A stretch of DNA of 64,000 nt from CBDHGY01 sp965263325 (GTDB lineage: Bacteria > Pseudomonadota > Alphaproteobacteria > Caulobacterales > Hyphomonadaceae), in assembly GCA_965263325.1 (NCBI GenBank), contig CBDHGY010000002.1:1302001-1366000 (forward strand). Direction: 5' to 3'. Of this stretch, positions 34,162-44,230 are shown in pieces (positions within the stretch are counted from its first letter, which is position 1; the number at the start of each line of letters is the position of its first letter). The notes below the pieces were generated by a model. That model saw nothing but the letters and a program-made list of their open reading frames with translations, had not been told where the DNA came from and did no database searches. Position numbers and translations under genes: made by a program.

Positions 34162-35568
34162 TTAGTAGCGATAATGCTCCGGCTTGTATGGGCCTTCCGG
34201 TTTCACACCAATATAGTCTGCTTGATCCTGGCTCATCTCGGTTAGCTTCACACCGATTTTTTCGAGGTGCAGACGCGCCACTTTCTCATCGAGATGCTTC
34301 GGCAGCATGTAGACTTCGTTCTCATACTGCTTCACGGCCGCTTTTGAGTCCTCCCAAAGTTCGATTTGCGCGAGCACCTGATTGGTAAAGGAAGCAGACA
34401 TCACGAATGACGGGTGACCAGTCGCATTCCCCAAGTTCAACAAACGCCCTTCCGAGAGCAGAATCATACGATTGCCTTTGGGGAACGTAATCATATCAAC
34501 TTGGTCTTTGATATTGGTCCATTCAAAGTTCTTCAGCGACGCAACCTGAATTTCATTGTCAAAATGCCCAATGTTGCCGACGATGGCCATGTCTTTCATC
34601 TCACGCATATGCTCAAGACGGATGACATCCTTGTTGCCGGTGGTCGTGATGAAGATGTCGGCATCAGAAACGGTATCTTCCAGTGTGGTCACTTCGAAGC
34701 CGTCCATCGCTGCTTGTAGCGCACAGATCGGATCAACTTCGGTAACTTTAACACGCGCGCCAGCACCGCGCAGTGATGCTGCTGAGCCTTTACCCACATC
34801 GCCATAACCAAGCACAACTGCTGTCTTGCCTGCCATCATCGTATCGGTTGCGCGGCGAATTCCATCGACGAGCGATTCTTTACACCCATATTTGTTGTCG
34901 AATTTCGACTTGGTAACAGAATCATTCACATTGATCGCAGGGAATGGCAGACGGCCCGAATGCTGGAGTTCATAAAGACGGTGAACCCCCGTGGTGGTTT
35001 CTTCTGAAACACCGACAATCTGTTCGCGCATCTTTGTGAACCAGCCTGGGCTTTCGGCCATACGTTTCTTGATTTGCTTGAAGATGACCTCTTCTTCTTC
35101 CGAGCCCGGCTCTCCTTCGATCAGCTCAGGCTCACCGTTTTCCACGCGTGCACCCAGAATAATGTACAGCGTCGCGTCGCCGCCATCATCCAGAATGATA
35201 TTTGGTCCGTCCGGAAACTGGAATGATTTGTCGAGGTAATCCCAATGCTCTTCGAGGGTTTGACCCTTCACCGCGAAAACGGGAACGCCTGCTTTGGCGA
35301 TTGCGGCAGCGGCATGATCCTGCGTCGAAAATATATTGCAGGACGCCCAGCGCACATCTGCGCCAAGCGTTGTGAGCGTCTCTATCAGGACACCTGTTTG
35401 GATCGTCATGTGAAGCGAGCCGACGATCCGCGCTCCCGCAAGCGGCTTGCTGGAGCCAAACTCCTCACGGCACGCCATCAGACCCGGCATTTCAGTTTCA
35501 GCAATATCGAGCTCTTTTCGACCGAAATCTGCAAGTGAGATATCGGCGACGGCGTAGTCATTAGACAT
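34162..35568 (-). CDS. ahcY: Adenosylhomocysteinase
   Basis: AhcY, 468 residues, cleaves S-adenosylhomocysteine to adenosine and homocysteine with bound NAD, in the methyl cycle of the cytoplasm. Landmarks are GSLHMTIQTGVLIETL, RWASCNIFSTQDHAAAAIA, VNDSVTKSKFDNKYGCKESL, the Rossmann motif GYGDVGKGSAASLRGAGARV and the C-terminal PEGPYKPEHYRY. Length is standard for the bacterial form with its insertion. A strong terminator follows, and no riboswitch could be recognised in the short leader (about 55 bases). Confidence 0.97.
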   Translation of the reverse strand: MSNDYAVADISLADFGRKELDIAETEMPGLMACREEFGSSKPLAGARIVGSLHMTIQTGVLIETLTTLGADVRWASCNIFSTQDHAAAAIAKAGVPVFAVKGQTLEEHWDYLDKSFQFPDGPNIILDDGGDATLYIILGARVENGEPELIEGEPGSEEEEVIFKQIKKRMAESPGWFTKMREQIVGVSEETTTGVHRLYELQHSGRLPFPAINVNDSVTKSKFDNKYGCKESLVDGIRRATDTMMAGKTAVVLGYGDVGKGSAASLRGAGARVKVTEVDPICALQAAMDGFEVTTLEDTVSDADIFITTTGNKDVIRLEHMREMKDMAIVGNIGHFDNEIQVASLKNFEWTNIKDQVDMITFPKGNRMILLSEGRLLNLGNATGHPSFVMSASFTNQVLAQIELWEDSKAAVKQYENEVYMLPKHLDEKVARLHLEKIGVKLTEMSQDQADYIGVKPEGPYKPEHYRY

Positions 35569-35722
35569 ATCAACGAACCTTTATATGTTTGATTTGGCCG
35601 CCCCTTAGCAGGTTCGCGTAAGAATGGAAACTGACTCTCCGCGACTAGATGACTGCATTGTTATGTGGCAAAAATACAATTCGGTATTAGGCTCTATTTT
35701 CTCGCAGTATATTGAGGTCCTC

Positions 35723-36283
35723 ATGAATCACCGTTTGCTCGTATCAGCCGCCCTTTTCTCGCTGATCGCCGCCCCGGCATTAGCTGATCAGGAAGACGAT
35801 CTCGTCCGCTTGCCCGGTCAAGGCGAAGTAAAGAAAGAACGCATTGCGGAAGTTGGTGCCGAACGACTGGCTCCGGGCGGCGGTTTGATGGCGAGTTTTG
35901 ATGCGGATTTGAATGGGCGGGTCTCTCTTGAGGAACTGGAAGCCGGAATTCGCGATGCTTTTGTGGCGGCTGATTCGAATGGCGACGGCGAGCTTACACC
36001 GCTTGAGCAACAAGACTGGGCGAACAATCTGCCAACGCGCGACGAGTCGCTCCTAAACCCTGCACGATTTGATCCGAATCTTGATTTCATGGTCAGCGTT
36101 GAAGAGTTCAGTGAAGTCATTCATGCAATGGCTGCGGGATACAGCGAAAAAGATAGCGATGAAGTTGTGCTCGCTTCGCTAAAAAGGGATCCAAAGCAGA
36201 AAAAAGACGAGCTTGATCCAGATGAGGTTCGAGAACGTTTGGGACTGCCGGATGGTGAGCGCAGCCGCCGGAACCGCTTCTAG
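35723..36283 (+). CDS. Exported EF-hand protein
   Basis: A 186-residue periplasmic protein. Signal peptide MNHRLLVSAALFSLIAAPALA (cleaved about residue 21). EF-hand loops lie at about 60-71 (DADLNGRVSLEE), 84-95 (DSNGDGELTPLE) and a degenerate one at 117-128 (DPNLDFMVSVEE), so it should bind calcium. The C-terminal part is charged and basic. I used ATG at 35723 because GAGG lies 5 bases upstream; the open frame from 35624 lacks this. No partner is evident nearby. Confidence 0.85.
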   Translation: MNHRLLVSAALFSLIAAPALADQEDDLVRLPGQGEVKKERIAEVGAERLAPGGGLMASFDADLNGRVSLEELEAGIRDAFVAADSNGDGELTPLEQQDWANNLPTRDESLLNPARFDPNLDFMVSVEEFSEVIHAMAAGYSEKDSDEVVLASLKRDPKQKKDELDPDEVRERLGLPDGERSRRNRF

Positions 36284-36411
36284 ACCTCACTAAATTCACG
36301 GCATTTTTTTGCCATAGCTGTTTCTAAATATTCTTTAATCTGCCACACTCACGCCTCGATAGCGTGGGAGCTAGAATCCTGTGCAATGTCTGGGGACAAC
36401 AGGAAGGAAAT

Positions 36412-39400
36412 ATGATCATGTCCGTTCTCCGCCGCTGGGCCCATGGGCTCGCCGCCGCCGCAATGTTTGCCACACTTGCTGCATGCGGAGGAGGTGGAGA
36501 TAGCGGGAATGAACAACAAGCCGCCGTCGACATCGCTAAGCAAAAAGGCGATATTGTTGAAAGATCCCGGCGCGATCAGGCAGCAATTCTCAGACGTGAG
36601 CGCGAACGGCAAGCGGCAGCCGCCAACGCTGAATCCGACTTCACCTTTTTTCGCTACCGGATTGATGTTTCCGAAGAAACCCCGAAAGCCTGCCTCGTTT
36701 TCTCGTCAGCGCTCGATCCAGATGTTGACTACGCACCATTCGTCGAGTTCCGAGGAACCGAGCCACCTGCCATTGTTGTTGAAGGCCGAGAACTTTGTGT
36801 CGGCGGCTTGTCATTTGGTCAGACACGCACAGCAGTCCTGAAGTCCGGCCTGCCAGCTGATGATGGGCGCGCACTCGAAGCTGAAGAAGAAGTTTCGATC
36901 GATTTCGAAGATCGCCCGCCATATGTCGGTTTTAAAGGTTCCGGCGTTATTCTGCCGCGGCTTGAAGCAGATGGCCTTCCCATTGAGACAGTTAATGTTG
37001 ATCAGGTGCGGGTGGAAGTTAGCCGCATCAATGATCGTGCCCTGTTCAAAAAACGTATCAGCCAAGGAGATACAGCCGCACAGGGCAGTTACTCTTATTC
37101 CTATGGCGACGATAACCCCAATGATGTTTCGACTGAAATCTGGTCAGGCGTTATGGACATCGATCGTATCCAAAATTCACCCATAGTAACGGTGTTTCCA
37201 CTGGGGGATGTCATCGGTGAACTCGAACCTGGTGCTTACTATGTGAACGTCTCTGATGCGCGCGAGTTGAGTTCTCGTGATGGCCCCGCTGCAAGCGCCA
37301 ATCGCTGGATCATGATGACGGATTTGGCACTGACCGCTTATCGCGGTGAGCACGGGCTCGACATCACACTCCGCAGCCTGTTGACTGGCCGGGCTTTGCC
37401 GAGCGCAAACGTACAACTGGTCGCAAGAAACAACGAAATACTTGCTGAAGGGCAGACTGACACCGAAGGACGGATCACATTCGATCGACCGATTATGTCG
37501 GGCACAGGCAACAGTGCACCCAAACTGGTCATGGCATATGGTGCAGATGGTGATCTCGGCATTCTCGATCTGACCCGCGCAGCGGTTGACTTGTCGTCTG
37601 AGGAAGTGGGTGGGCGGCGCACACCGGGTGACGTCGATGCCTATCTTTACACAGAACGCGGCATTTATCGTCCAGGCGAGACAGTGCATATTTCAGGGCT
37701 GCTCCGCGATGACTCTGCCAATGCTATCAAAGATCGCAGCGGTTCACTGATCATCTATCGCCCTAACGGACTTGAGGCAGCGAAAATTCGCTTCGATGAC
37801 CCTAAGGGCAGCGCGATTGTGCAGGATTATGAGCTGTCCCGCTCAGCTGCGCGCGGAAACTGGCGCGCTGTTGTTGAGATTGATGGCGGCGGAATAGCCG
37901 GAACGGTGAATTGGTCCGTTGAGGATTTCGTTCCACAACGCATTCGCGTTGGTCTCGAAACGGAAGAAGACGTACCTATGCGCGCGCGCGAAATCCGCGA
38001 TGTTGAGGTTGATGCGCAGTTCCTTTATGGCGCGCCCGGAGCAGGCCTGACAGTCAAATCGCAGGCACGCATCGAGGCAGCCCCCAATCCCTTTGAAGCC
38101 TTTGAAGGCTTTACGTTTGGCGAGCACAACTCAACGTTCCGCGAACGCATCATTGATCTGAAGGATGTAACAGCAGACGGATCGGGCAAAGCGATCGTTC
38201 CAATTGACGTCGGCAATTCAGGCTCTGATGCCGATCGCCCCCTTCGGGTAAACGCCGTTGTCAGCGTTTTGGAACCAGGCGGCCGAGCCGTTAGCGAAAG
38301 TGTTCGTATCCCTTATCGCCCGCGTGATTTGTATGTTGGCATCAAACCAACTTTTGAAGGTCGCCCTCAGGAAGGTGAAGCAGCAACGTTCGAAATCGCG
38401 GCTGTTGCGGCAGACGGAAAAGGCACCAGCGAACGTCTGAAATGGAAAGTTATAGAAATCGATTACCACTATGACTGGTATCGCTCAGGAGATCGCTGGA
38501 ACTGGCGCAAATCACGGACCGTTCGCACACTTAATCAAGGCGTTGTTCGCACACCTAGCGGTGGCACATCAGAGATTAAAGTAGAAGGTCTTGGTTGGGG
38601 CGAACATCGCCTGACCATTGAAGCCGACGATGGCACAACTGCATCGCGTTCATTCTATGCCGGATGGGGCGGACGTGTTGGCCATGACGGTGTCGAGGCC
38701 CCTGACCGTGTTCAGGTGAATGCGCCTGCAGAGCCACCCCGCGCCGGGCGCAATGCAGAGATTGAGATCATCCCTCCTTATGATGGTGAAGCGCAGATCG
38801 TGGTTGCGACCGACCGAATTCTCTCGGTCCAAACCCGCACCGTAAGCGCCGATGGCGCGCGCGTGTCCCTGCCCGTCACTGATGAATGGGGAGAGGGCGC
38901 GTATGTCATGGTCAGTGTCTATTCTCCTCGCGATCCAATTCTAGCGGCAAAACCACGCCGGGCGGTGGGGGTCTCATATGTTGAGACGGACGTTTCAAAA
39001 CGCACTTTCGATGTCACGATTGATACGCCAGATATTGTTCGCCCACGAACGGAACAGCTCATCACGGTCAATATCGAGAATGGTCCTCGTGAACCCGTAT
39101 ACATGACCGTTGCGGCGGTAGATGAAGGCATTCTGCAGCTGACGAAATTCCAGTCACCAGATGCTGCAAAGTACTTTTTTGGAAAAAAAGCGCTCGGTGT
39201 TGCTCTTTATGATGATTACGGGCGCCTGCTCGATCCGAACATGGGCGCGCCCGCGGAAGTGCGCACAGGCGGCGACCAGCTCGGCGGTGAAGGCCTTTCT
39301 GTCGTCCCCACCAAAACCGTTGCTCTGTTCGAGGGACTGGTAGATGTTGGCCGCGGCGGCAAGGGACAGGTACGATTTGACCTGCCCGACTTTAACGGCG

Positions 39401-41385
39401 AGTTGCGCATAATGGCTGTCGCCTGGTCGGAAACGGGGGTAGGCAGCGCATCGAAGCCAATGACTGTCCGCGACCCTGTACCCGCAGACCTTATCATGCC
39501 GCGCTTCCTTGCCCCGGGCGACGAGTCCTTCATTACTGCAAGCATTGATAATGTTGAGCTTGAGAGCGGTACATTTGATGCTGTGATCACCGGCGAAGGA
39601 CCTGTCTCCGTAGCGGCCGGCAATATCTCCCGCACGCTTGAAAAAGGTGAGCGGGCGGACTCAGCCATCCGTGTGGAGTCGGCGGAAGAAGGTATCTCGC
39701 GTCTCCGGCTCAGCGTGGAAGGCCCGAACAACTACGCTGTCGATCATCAATATCAGATCCAGACCCGGTCCCCCTATCTGCCTCTGACCCGCGTTGAGAA
39801 ACAGCTGATGGAGCCCGGTGACACCTATACCGTTAGCGCCGAAATGCTCGATGGCTTGGTAACTGGATCATCAAGCGTCGCGGTTAGTTACTCAACTTTA
39901 CCCGTCGATCCATCCGCACTTTACGCTTCTCTTTCGCGCTATCCTTATGGATGCACAGAACAGACGGTAAGCGTTGCTATGCCATTGCTCTATTCTGAGC
40001 AGCTTATTGCCATGGGCGCTGAAGGAGATCGTCAGGATGGTGCACGCACCCGTGTGCAAGAAGCCGTCAATACAATCTTGAACCGCCAAAGCTCTGATGG
40101 CGCGTTTGGTCTTTGGCGAGAAGGCGATAGGTACGCTTCACCTTGGCTTGGCGCTTACACAACCGATTTTCTCGTTCGCGCCAAACAGCAAGGTTATGTT
40201 GTGCCGGATGAAGCGCTGAAGCGCGCCTATTCATCGCTTCGGAATATCACGTCCGGGGATGCGTGGCGGATATATGGCTATGACACCGATGTATGGGAAA
40301 GCCGCTGGCATTCAGATACGACAGAGAAGCTGCTTCAACGTTCCAGCCCCTTTGCGATGTATGTCCTCGCTAAATCAGGCGAAGCAGATATCGCGCGTCT
40401 TCGCTACATGCATGACCGCGAGCTAAGCTCGATCAGGTCACCGCTTGCCCGCGCGCAATTGGGCGCGGCGCTTGCTCAAATGGGTGACAGGTCGCGCGCT
40501 GTATCCGCCTTCAATGCGGCGGAAGAAGTGCTCGGCTACAAAAATGACGGCGACTATTATCAGACCCCCACGCGCGATGTTGCGGCTATTCTCGCCCTCG
40601 CCGCAGAAAGCAATATGAGTGAGCATGTGACGCGCTTGTCCGAAAAATTGGGAGAAGATGCACGCGATCCTGACCGCCTCACGACGCAGGAAAAAGCCTT
40701 TATGCTACTTGCCGCAAATGGCCTGACCGATGGCAATGAAGCAATTTCTCTCAAGGTAGACGGCATTGGCCGCGGTAATGATAATGAGCGCAGTTATTTA
40801 CTGAGCGAAGATCAGGTGAGCTCCGGCGTGGAATTTACCCTCCGCGGAAACTCACCCGTATTCCGGACTGTCCTCGTCCGCGGCGCACCAAAAGATGCGC
40901 CGCCGCCCGTTTCCAACAAGTTGAGCGCGCGCAAGTCCATCCATACGCTGAACGGCGGCTCAGTTGACCTCGGCAATCTTGTTCAAGGTGAGCAATATGT
41001 TGTCGTGCTGCGCGTCACGCCTGAGGAGAATAGAACCAATCCGGTAATCGTGGCTGATCTATTGCCAGCTGGCTTTGAAATCGAGACCATCCTGAAGCCG
41101 CGCGACGCCCAGCGCAATCGCCGAGAGGATGGCGCATTCGCCTGGATTGGCAGCCTTACGTCTGGCCGCGTAACTGAAGCGCGCGATGATCAATTCATTG
41201 CCGCGATGGATCTGACAGACAGCCCGAAAACGCTCGCTTACGTTGTTAGAGCTGTTACGCCCGGTGAGTACGCGATCCCCGGTGTGCAGGCCGAAGACAT
41301 GTACCGACCAGAGGTTAATGCACGCACGCGCGCGAGCCGTATTACAATCGCCCCTCGTTCGGGCGGTCCGGGCGGCGTGAAGTAA
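36412..41385 (+). CDS. yfhM: Bacterial alpha-2-macroglobulin lipoprotein
   Basis: A 1657-residue lipoprotein (lipobox at ATLAAC, about residue 22-27) of the bacterial alpha-2-macroglobulin family, which traps proteases in the periplasm. MG domains run through the first 1000 residues (for example VDAYLYTERGIYRPGETVHI). The thioester motif CTEQ is at 1181-1184 in YPYGCTEQTVSVAMP, followed by the helical TED domain. The stop overlaps the start of the PBP1c gene (TAATG), the usual pairing. AGGAAGGA precedes two ATG codons (36412, 36418); either may be the start. Confidence 0.94.
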   Translation: MIMSVLRRWAHGLAAAAMFATLAACGGGGDSGNEQQAAVDIAKQKGDIVERSRRDQAAILRRERERQAAAANAESDFTFFRYRIDVSEETPKACLVFSSALDPDVDYAPFVEFRGTEPPAIVVEGRELCVGGLSFGQTRTAVLKSGLPADDGRALEAEEEVSIDFEDRPPYVGFKGSGVILPRLEADGLPIETVNVDQVRVEVSRINDRALFKKRISQGDTAAQGSYSYSYGDDNPNDVSTEIWSGVMDIDRIQNSPIVTVFPLGDVIGELEPGAYYVNVSDARELSSRDGPAASANRWIMMTDLALTAYRGEHGLDITLRSLLTGRALPSANVQLVARNNEILAEGQTDTEGRITFDRPIMSGTGNSAPKLVMAYGADGDLGILDLTRAAVDLSSEEVGGRRTPGDVDAYLYTERGIYRPGETVHISGLLRDDSANAIKDRSGSLIIYRPNGLEAAKIRFDDPKGSAIVQDYELSRSAARGNWRAVVEIDGGGIAGTVNWSVEDFVPQRIRVGLETEEDVPMRAREIRDVEVDAQFLYGAPGAGLTVKSQARIEAAPNPFEAFEGFTFGEHNSTFRERIIDLKDVTADGSGKAIVPIDVGNSGSDADRPLRVNAVVSVLEPGGRAVSESVRIPYRPRDLYVGIKPTFEGRPQEGEAATFEIAAVAADGKGTSERLKWKVIEIDYHYDWYRSGDRWNWRKSRTVRTLNQGVVRTPSGGTSEIKVEGLGWGEHRLTIEADDGTTASRSFYAGWGGRVGHDGVEAPDRVQVNAPAEPPRAGRNAEIEIIPPYDGEAQIVVATDRILSVQTRTVSADGARVSLPVTDEWGEGAYVMVSVYSPRDPILAAKPRRAVGVSYVETDVSKRTFDVTIDTPDIVRPRTEQLITVNIENGPREPVYMTVAAVDEGILQLTKFQSPDAAKYFFGKKALGVALYDDYGRLLDPNMGAPAEVRTGGDQLGGEGLSVVPTKTVALFEGLVDVGRGGKGQVRFDLPDFNGELRIMAVAWSETGVGSASKPMTVRDPVPADLIMPRFLAPGDESFITASIDNVELESGTFDAVITGEGPVSVAAGNISRTLEKGERADSAIRVESAEEGISRLRLSVEGPNNYAVDHQYQIQTRSPYLPLTRVEKQLMEPGDTYTVSAEMLDGLVTGSSSVAVSYSTLPVDPSALYASLSRYPYGCTEQTVSVAMPLLYSEQLIAMGAEGDRQDGARTRVQEAVNTILNRQSSDGAFGLWREGDRYASPWLGAYTTDFLVRAKQQGYVVPDEALKRAYSSLRNITSGDAWRIYGYDTDVWESRWHSDTTEKLLQRSSPFAMYVLAKSGEADIARLRYMHDRELSSIRSPLARAQLGAALAQMGDRSRAVSAFNAAEEVLGYKNDGDYYQTPTRDVAAILALAAESNMSEHVTRLSEKLGEDARDPDRLTTQEKAFMLLAANGLTDGNEAISLKVDGIGRGNDNERSYLLSEDQVSSGVEFTLRGNSPVFRTVLVRGAPKDAPPPVSNKLSARKSIHTLNGGSVDLGNLVQGEQYVVVLRVTPEENRTNPVIVADLLPAGFEIETILKPRDAQRNRREDGAFAWIGSLTSGRVTEARDDQFIAAMDLTDSPKTLAYVVRAVTPGEYAIPGVQAEDMYRPEVNARTRASRITIAPRSGGPGGVK

Positions 41386-43442
41386 TGATCTGGTTGAGAC
41401 GCATCGCAGCTTCGGCGGCAATCCTTGTCGCCGGACTGTTTGCGCTTGATCTGACTTTCCCACCTCCTCTCGAGCGCGGAGCTGCCCTATCCGCGATGGT
41501 GACTGACCGAAATGGTAAGCCGCTGAGGGCATTCCCAACCGCAGAGGGCCGGTGGCGATTTCAGGCAAATCTTGATGATATTGATCCTGTGTTTATCGAG
41601 GCGTTGCTCGAAGTCGAAGATCAACGATTTTATCATCATGGTGGTGTCGATTTCGTTGGAGTCCTGAGGGCTGCGCGCTCAAACATCACCTCCGGCGAAA
41701 TTGTCTCTGGTGCCTCAACTATTACGATGCAGACCGCGCGTTTGCTTGAGCCGCGTCCGAGAAACTTCCGATCTAAGTTCATCGAAATGCTTCGCGCCTG
41801 GCAAATCGAGCGGAGACTGTCCAAGCGGGAAATCCTTGAAATGTATCTCACACTCGCGCCCTATGGAGGGAATCTGGAAGGTATCCGGGCTGCGAGTTGG
41901 CGTTATTTTGGCCGCGAACCCGACCGGTTATCAGATGATCAGATTGCCTTGCTTATCGCGCTTCCTCAAAGTCCGGAAGTCCGCCGGCCTGACCGACGAC
42001 CTGATGGCGCAATCGCTGGACGCGCGGTGATCGCTCACAAGCTACATCGCCATGGCTGGCTCAATGATCGCCGATTGGCGGAGACCCTCAGCGCCCCCCT
42101 TCCCGGCCGGCACGGTTTCCCGGATAAGGCCTGGCAAGTAAGTGCCAAAGCGCGCCGAGCGGCAAATGGCAAGGATGCTCAATCTTCAATCGACGCCTCT
42201 CTGCAAAACGATTTGCAATCGCTCGCAAAACGACACGCTGAAACACTCGGGCCCGATGTTCAAGTCTCAATAATGGTCGTTGACGTTCCAACGCGCGGGG
42301 TCCGCGCTGCAATTGGGTCGGCCGACCGAGACCGCGCAGGAGGATGGCTGGATCTAACAGCTCAAGCTCGTTCGCCAGGTTCGACGCTCAAACCATTCAT
42401 CTACGCAATGGCCTTTGATGACGGTATCGCAGCCCCAAGCACAACCATCGCCGATCTGCCAAAACGCTTCTCCAACTACCGGCCGGAAAATTTCGACCGG
42501 TCCTTCAGAGGTGATGTGTCGATACGCGAGGCACTACAGCATTCGCTCAATGTCCCGGCCGTGCTGACACTTGATAAGGTTGGACCCGAGCGATTTGCAG
42601 CTCAGCTGGCATTATCAGGGGCTGCGCCGCGCATCTATGGTTCTGCAAAGAAGGAGCCAGGTCTCACACTTGCGCTGGGCGGGGCTGGCATGACTGCGCG
42701 TGAAATCGTCATGCTGTATGCTGCTCTTGCTGATGGTGGACGAGCGAAACCGCTTGTCTGGTTATCGGATGACGAAGATATAAACCTCAACCGCGCAGGT
42801 CGACGATTGGTTAGTCCGGACTCAGCGGGGAAAGTCCTCGAAATTCTGCGAAACGCTCCCACGCCAGAAGGACGAATACCAGGGCGCTTGACTGAAAACG
42901 CTCCGCAAATCGCGTTTAAGACAGGCACGTCCTACGGGTACAGAGACGCATGGGCGGCCGGCGTCGCGGGCGATCTGGCATTTGTCGTTTGGGTCGGCCG
43001 CGCAGACGGCACGCCGCGCCCTGGCAAAACAGGACGCAACACAGCACTTCCGATCCTATTTGAGATCGCCGACCGCGCAGCACTGCGTCTTGGTGGGCAG
43101 GACGGCGGCGGTGAACGGCTCGCATCGCCAGCGCGGGATCAAACAAGTTCATCTCTTTCAAAATTCGCAGAAGAAAGTCCGCCCCCTGAGATACTATTCC
43201 CGCCACTAGGCGCAGAGCTATGGGCCGGTGAAGTCAACGGCAAACCGGCCCGGCCATTTGTGTTTGCTGGCCGCGGAGATGGAAAACTCACTTGGTTTGT
43301 AGATGGAACACCCTGTGATTTGGATGATGAAGGCCAACCGGTCTGGCTTCCTGAACGCCCGGGCTTTTACAAAGTTAAAGCTTTCGACCAGTCCGGGCGA
43401 TCCGCTCAGGTAAATGTGCGTGTCCTCGGCGCAGGTGGATGA
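41385..43442 (+). CDS. pbpC: Penicillin-binding protein 1C
   Basis: A 685-residue bifunctional peptidoglycan synthase. One N-terminal membrane anchor (about 8-25) is followed by the GT51 glycosyltransferase domain (EVEDQRFYHHGGVDFVGVLR with the catalytic Glu, and STITMQTARLLEPRPR) and the transpeptidase domain with S333-T-L-K in SPGSTLKPF, SLN, and K512-T-G in FKTGTSYG. A BiPBP_C-like domain ends the protein (GDGKLTWFVDG). It overlaps the macroglobulin gene, with which PBP1c is linked to rebuild the wall after damage. A small hairpin at 43498-43511 (GTCCC-TTAT-GGGAC) lies beyond the stop. Confidence 0.95.
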   Translation: MIWLRRIAASAAILVAGLFALDLTFPPPLERGAALSAMVTDRNGKPLRAFPTAEGRWRFQANLDDIDPVFIEALLEVEDQRFYHHGGVDFVGVLRAARSNITSGEIVSGASTITMQTARLLEPRPRNFRSKFIEMLRAWQIERRLSKREILEMYLTLAPYGGNLEGIRAASWRYFGREPDRLSDDQIALLIALPQSPEVRRPDRRPDGAIAGRAVIAHKLHRHGWLNDRRLAETLSAPLPGRHGFPDKAWQVSAKARRAANGKDAQSSIDASLQNDLQSLAKRHAETLGPDVQVSIMVVDVPTRGVRAAIGSADRDRAGGWLDLTAQARSPGSTLKPFIYAMAFDDGIAAPSTTIADLPKRFSNYRPENFDRSFRGDVSIREALQHSLNVPAVLTLDKVGPERFAAQLALSGAAPRIYGSAKKEPGLTLALGGAGMTAREIVMLYAALADGGRAKPLVWLSDDEDINLNRAGRRLVSPDSAGKVLEILRNAPTPEGRIPGRLTENAPQIAFKTGTSYGYRDAWAAGVAGDLAFVVWVGRADGTPRPGKTGRNTALPILFEIADRAALRLGGQDGGGERLASPARDQTSSSLSKFAEESPPPEILFPPLGAELWAGEVNGKPARPFVFAGRGDGKLTWFVDGTPCDLDDEGQPVWLPERPGFYKVKAFDQSGRSAQVNVRVLGAGG

Positions 43443-43576
43443 TTTGTAATCCCAGAACTAACACTCGTTTTACAACTTTCCGTAACAGACGCGTGAAGTC
43501 CCTTATGGGACGCCCTAATTTGCATATATAGTGAACAGGTATCCTCCACAGTTTCTGGATTAGTGTGAAATCCCCC

Positions 43577-44230
43577 ATGAAGTTTTCTGTAAACGTATTC
43601 CTCTCCATCGCCGCAGCGCTTATCGCGGGCACGATCGCATTTTTATCAACGGCCAATGCCGAAGATACGATCCCGCTAGATGCAAAACCGACCCAAGTTG
43701 AAGAAGCTATTTTTGCTGGCGGCTGCTTTTGGTGTGTTGAGAGCGATTTCGATAAAGTCGACGGGGTGGTCGACACGATTTCAGGCTATACCGGCGGCTC
43801 AGTGCCCAATCCGACTTACAAGCAAGTTTCAAAAGAAAACACAGGCCACTACGAGGCAGTCAAAGTTATCTACGACCCAAGCGTCGTGTCGTACTCGGAA
43901 CTCGTTGAGTATTTCTGGCGGCACGTCGATCCAACCGATGCGGGTGGTCAATTCTGCGATCGTGGCCATAGTTATAAGACAGCAATTTTTGCGAAACCAG
44001 GCGACGAGCGAGAAATCGCCGAAGCGTCAAAAGCAAATTTAGATGAGAGCGGTATTCTTGCCGATCCTGTCGTTACGCCAATTCTCGACGCCGATACTTT
44101 CTGGCCAGCGGAAGATTATCATCAAAATTATTATAAAGAAAATCCGGTCAGATACCGCATTTATCGTGGACGGTGCGGACGCGACAAGCGCGTACAAGAA
44201 GTCTGGGCAAAAGAGCTCGCTTCGAATTAG
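43577..44230 (+). CDS. msrA: Exported peptide methionine sulfoxide reductase A
   Basis: A 217-residue MsrA with the catalytic AGGCFWCVESDF (Cys50), the substrate-binding SGYTGGSVPNPTYKQVS and the family motif GGQFCDRGHSYKTAIF. The N-terminal hydrophobic stretch (about 5-22) ending in TANA is a signal peptide, so it repairs oxidised methionine in the periplasm. Two starts are possible: GTG at 43565 and ATG at 43577; I chose the ATG. The stop overlaps that of the convergent glycosyltransferase. Confidence 0.93.
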   Translation: MKFSVNVFLSIAAALIAGTIAFLSTANAEDTIPLDAKPTQVEEAIFAGGCFWCVESDFDKVDGVVDTISGYTGGSVPNPTYKQVSKENTGHYEAVKVIYDPSVVSYSELVEYFWRHVDPTDAGGQFCDRGHSYKTAIFAKPGDEREIAEASKANLDESGILADPVVTPILDADTFWPAEDYHQNYYKENPVRYRIYRGRCGRDKRVQEVWAKELASN

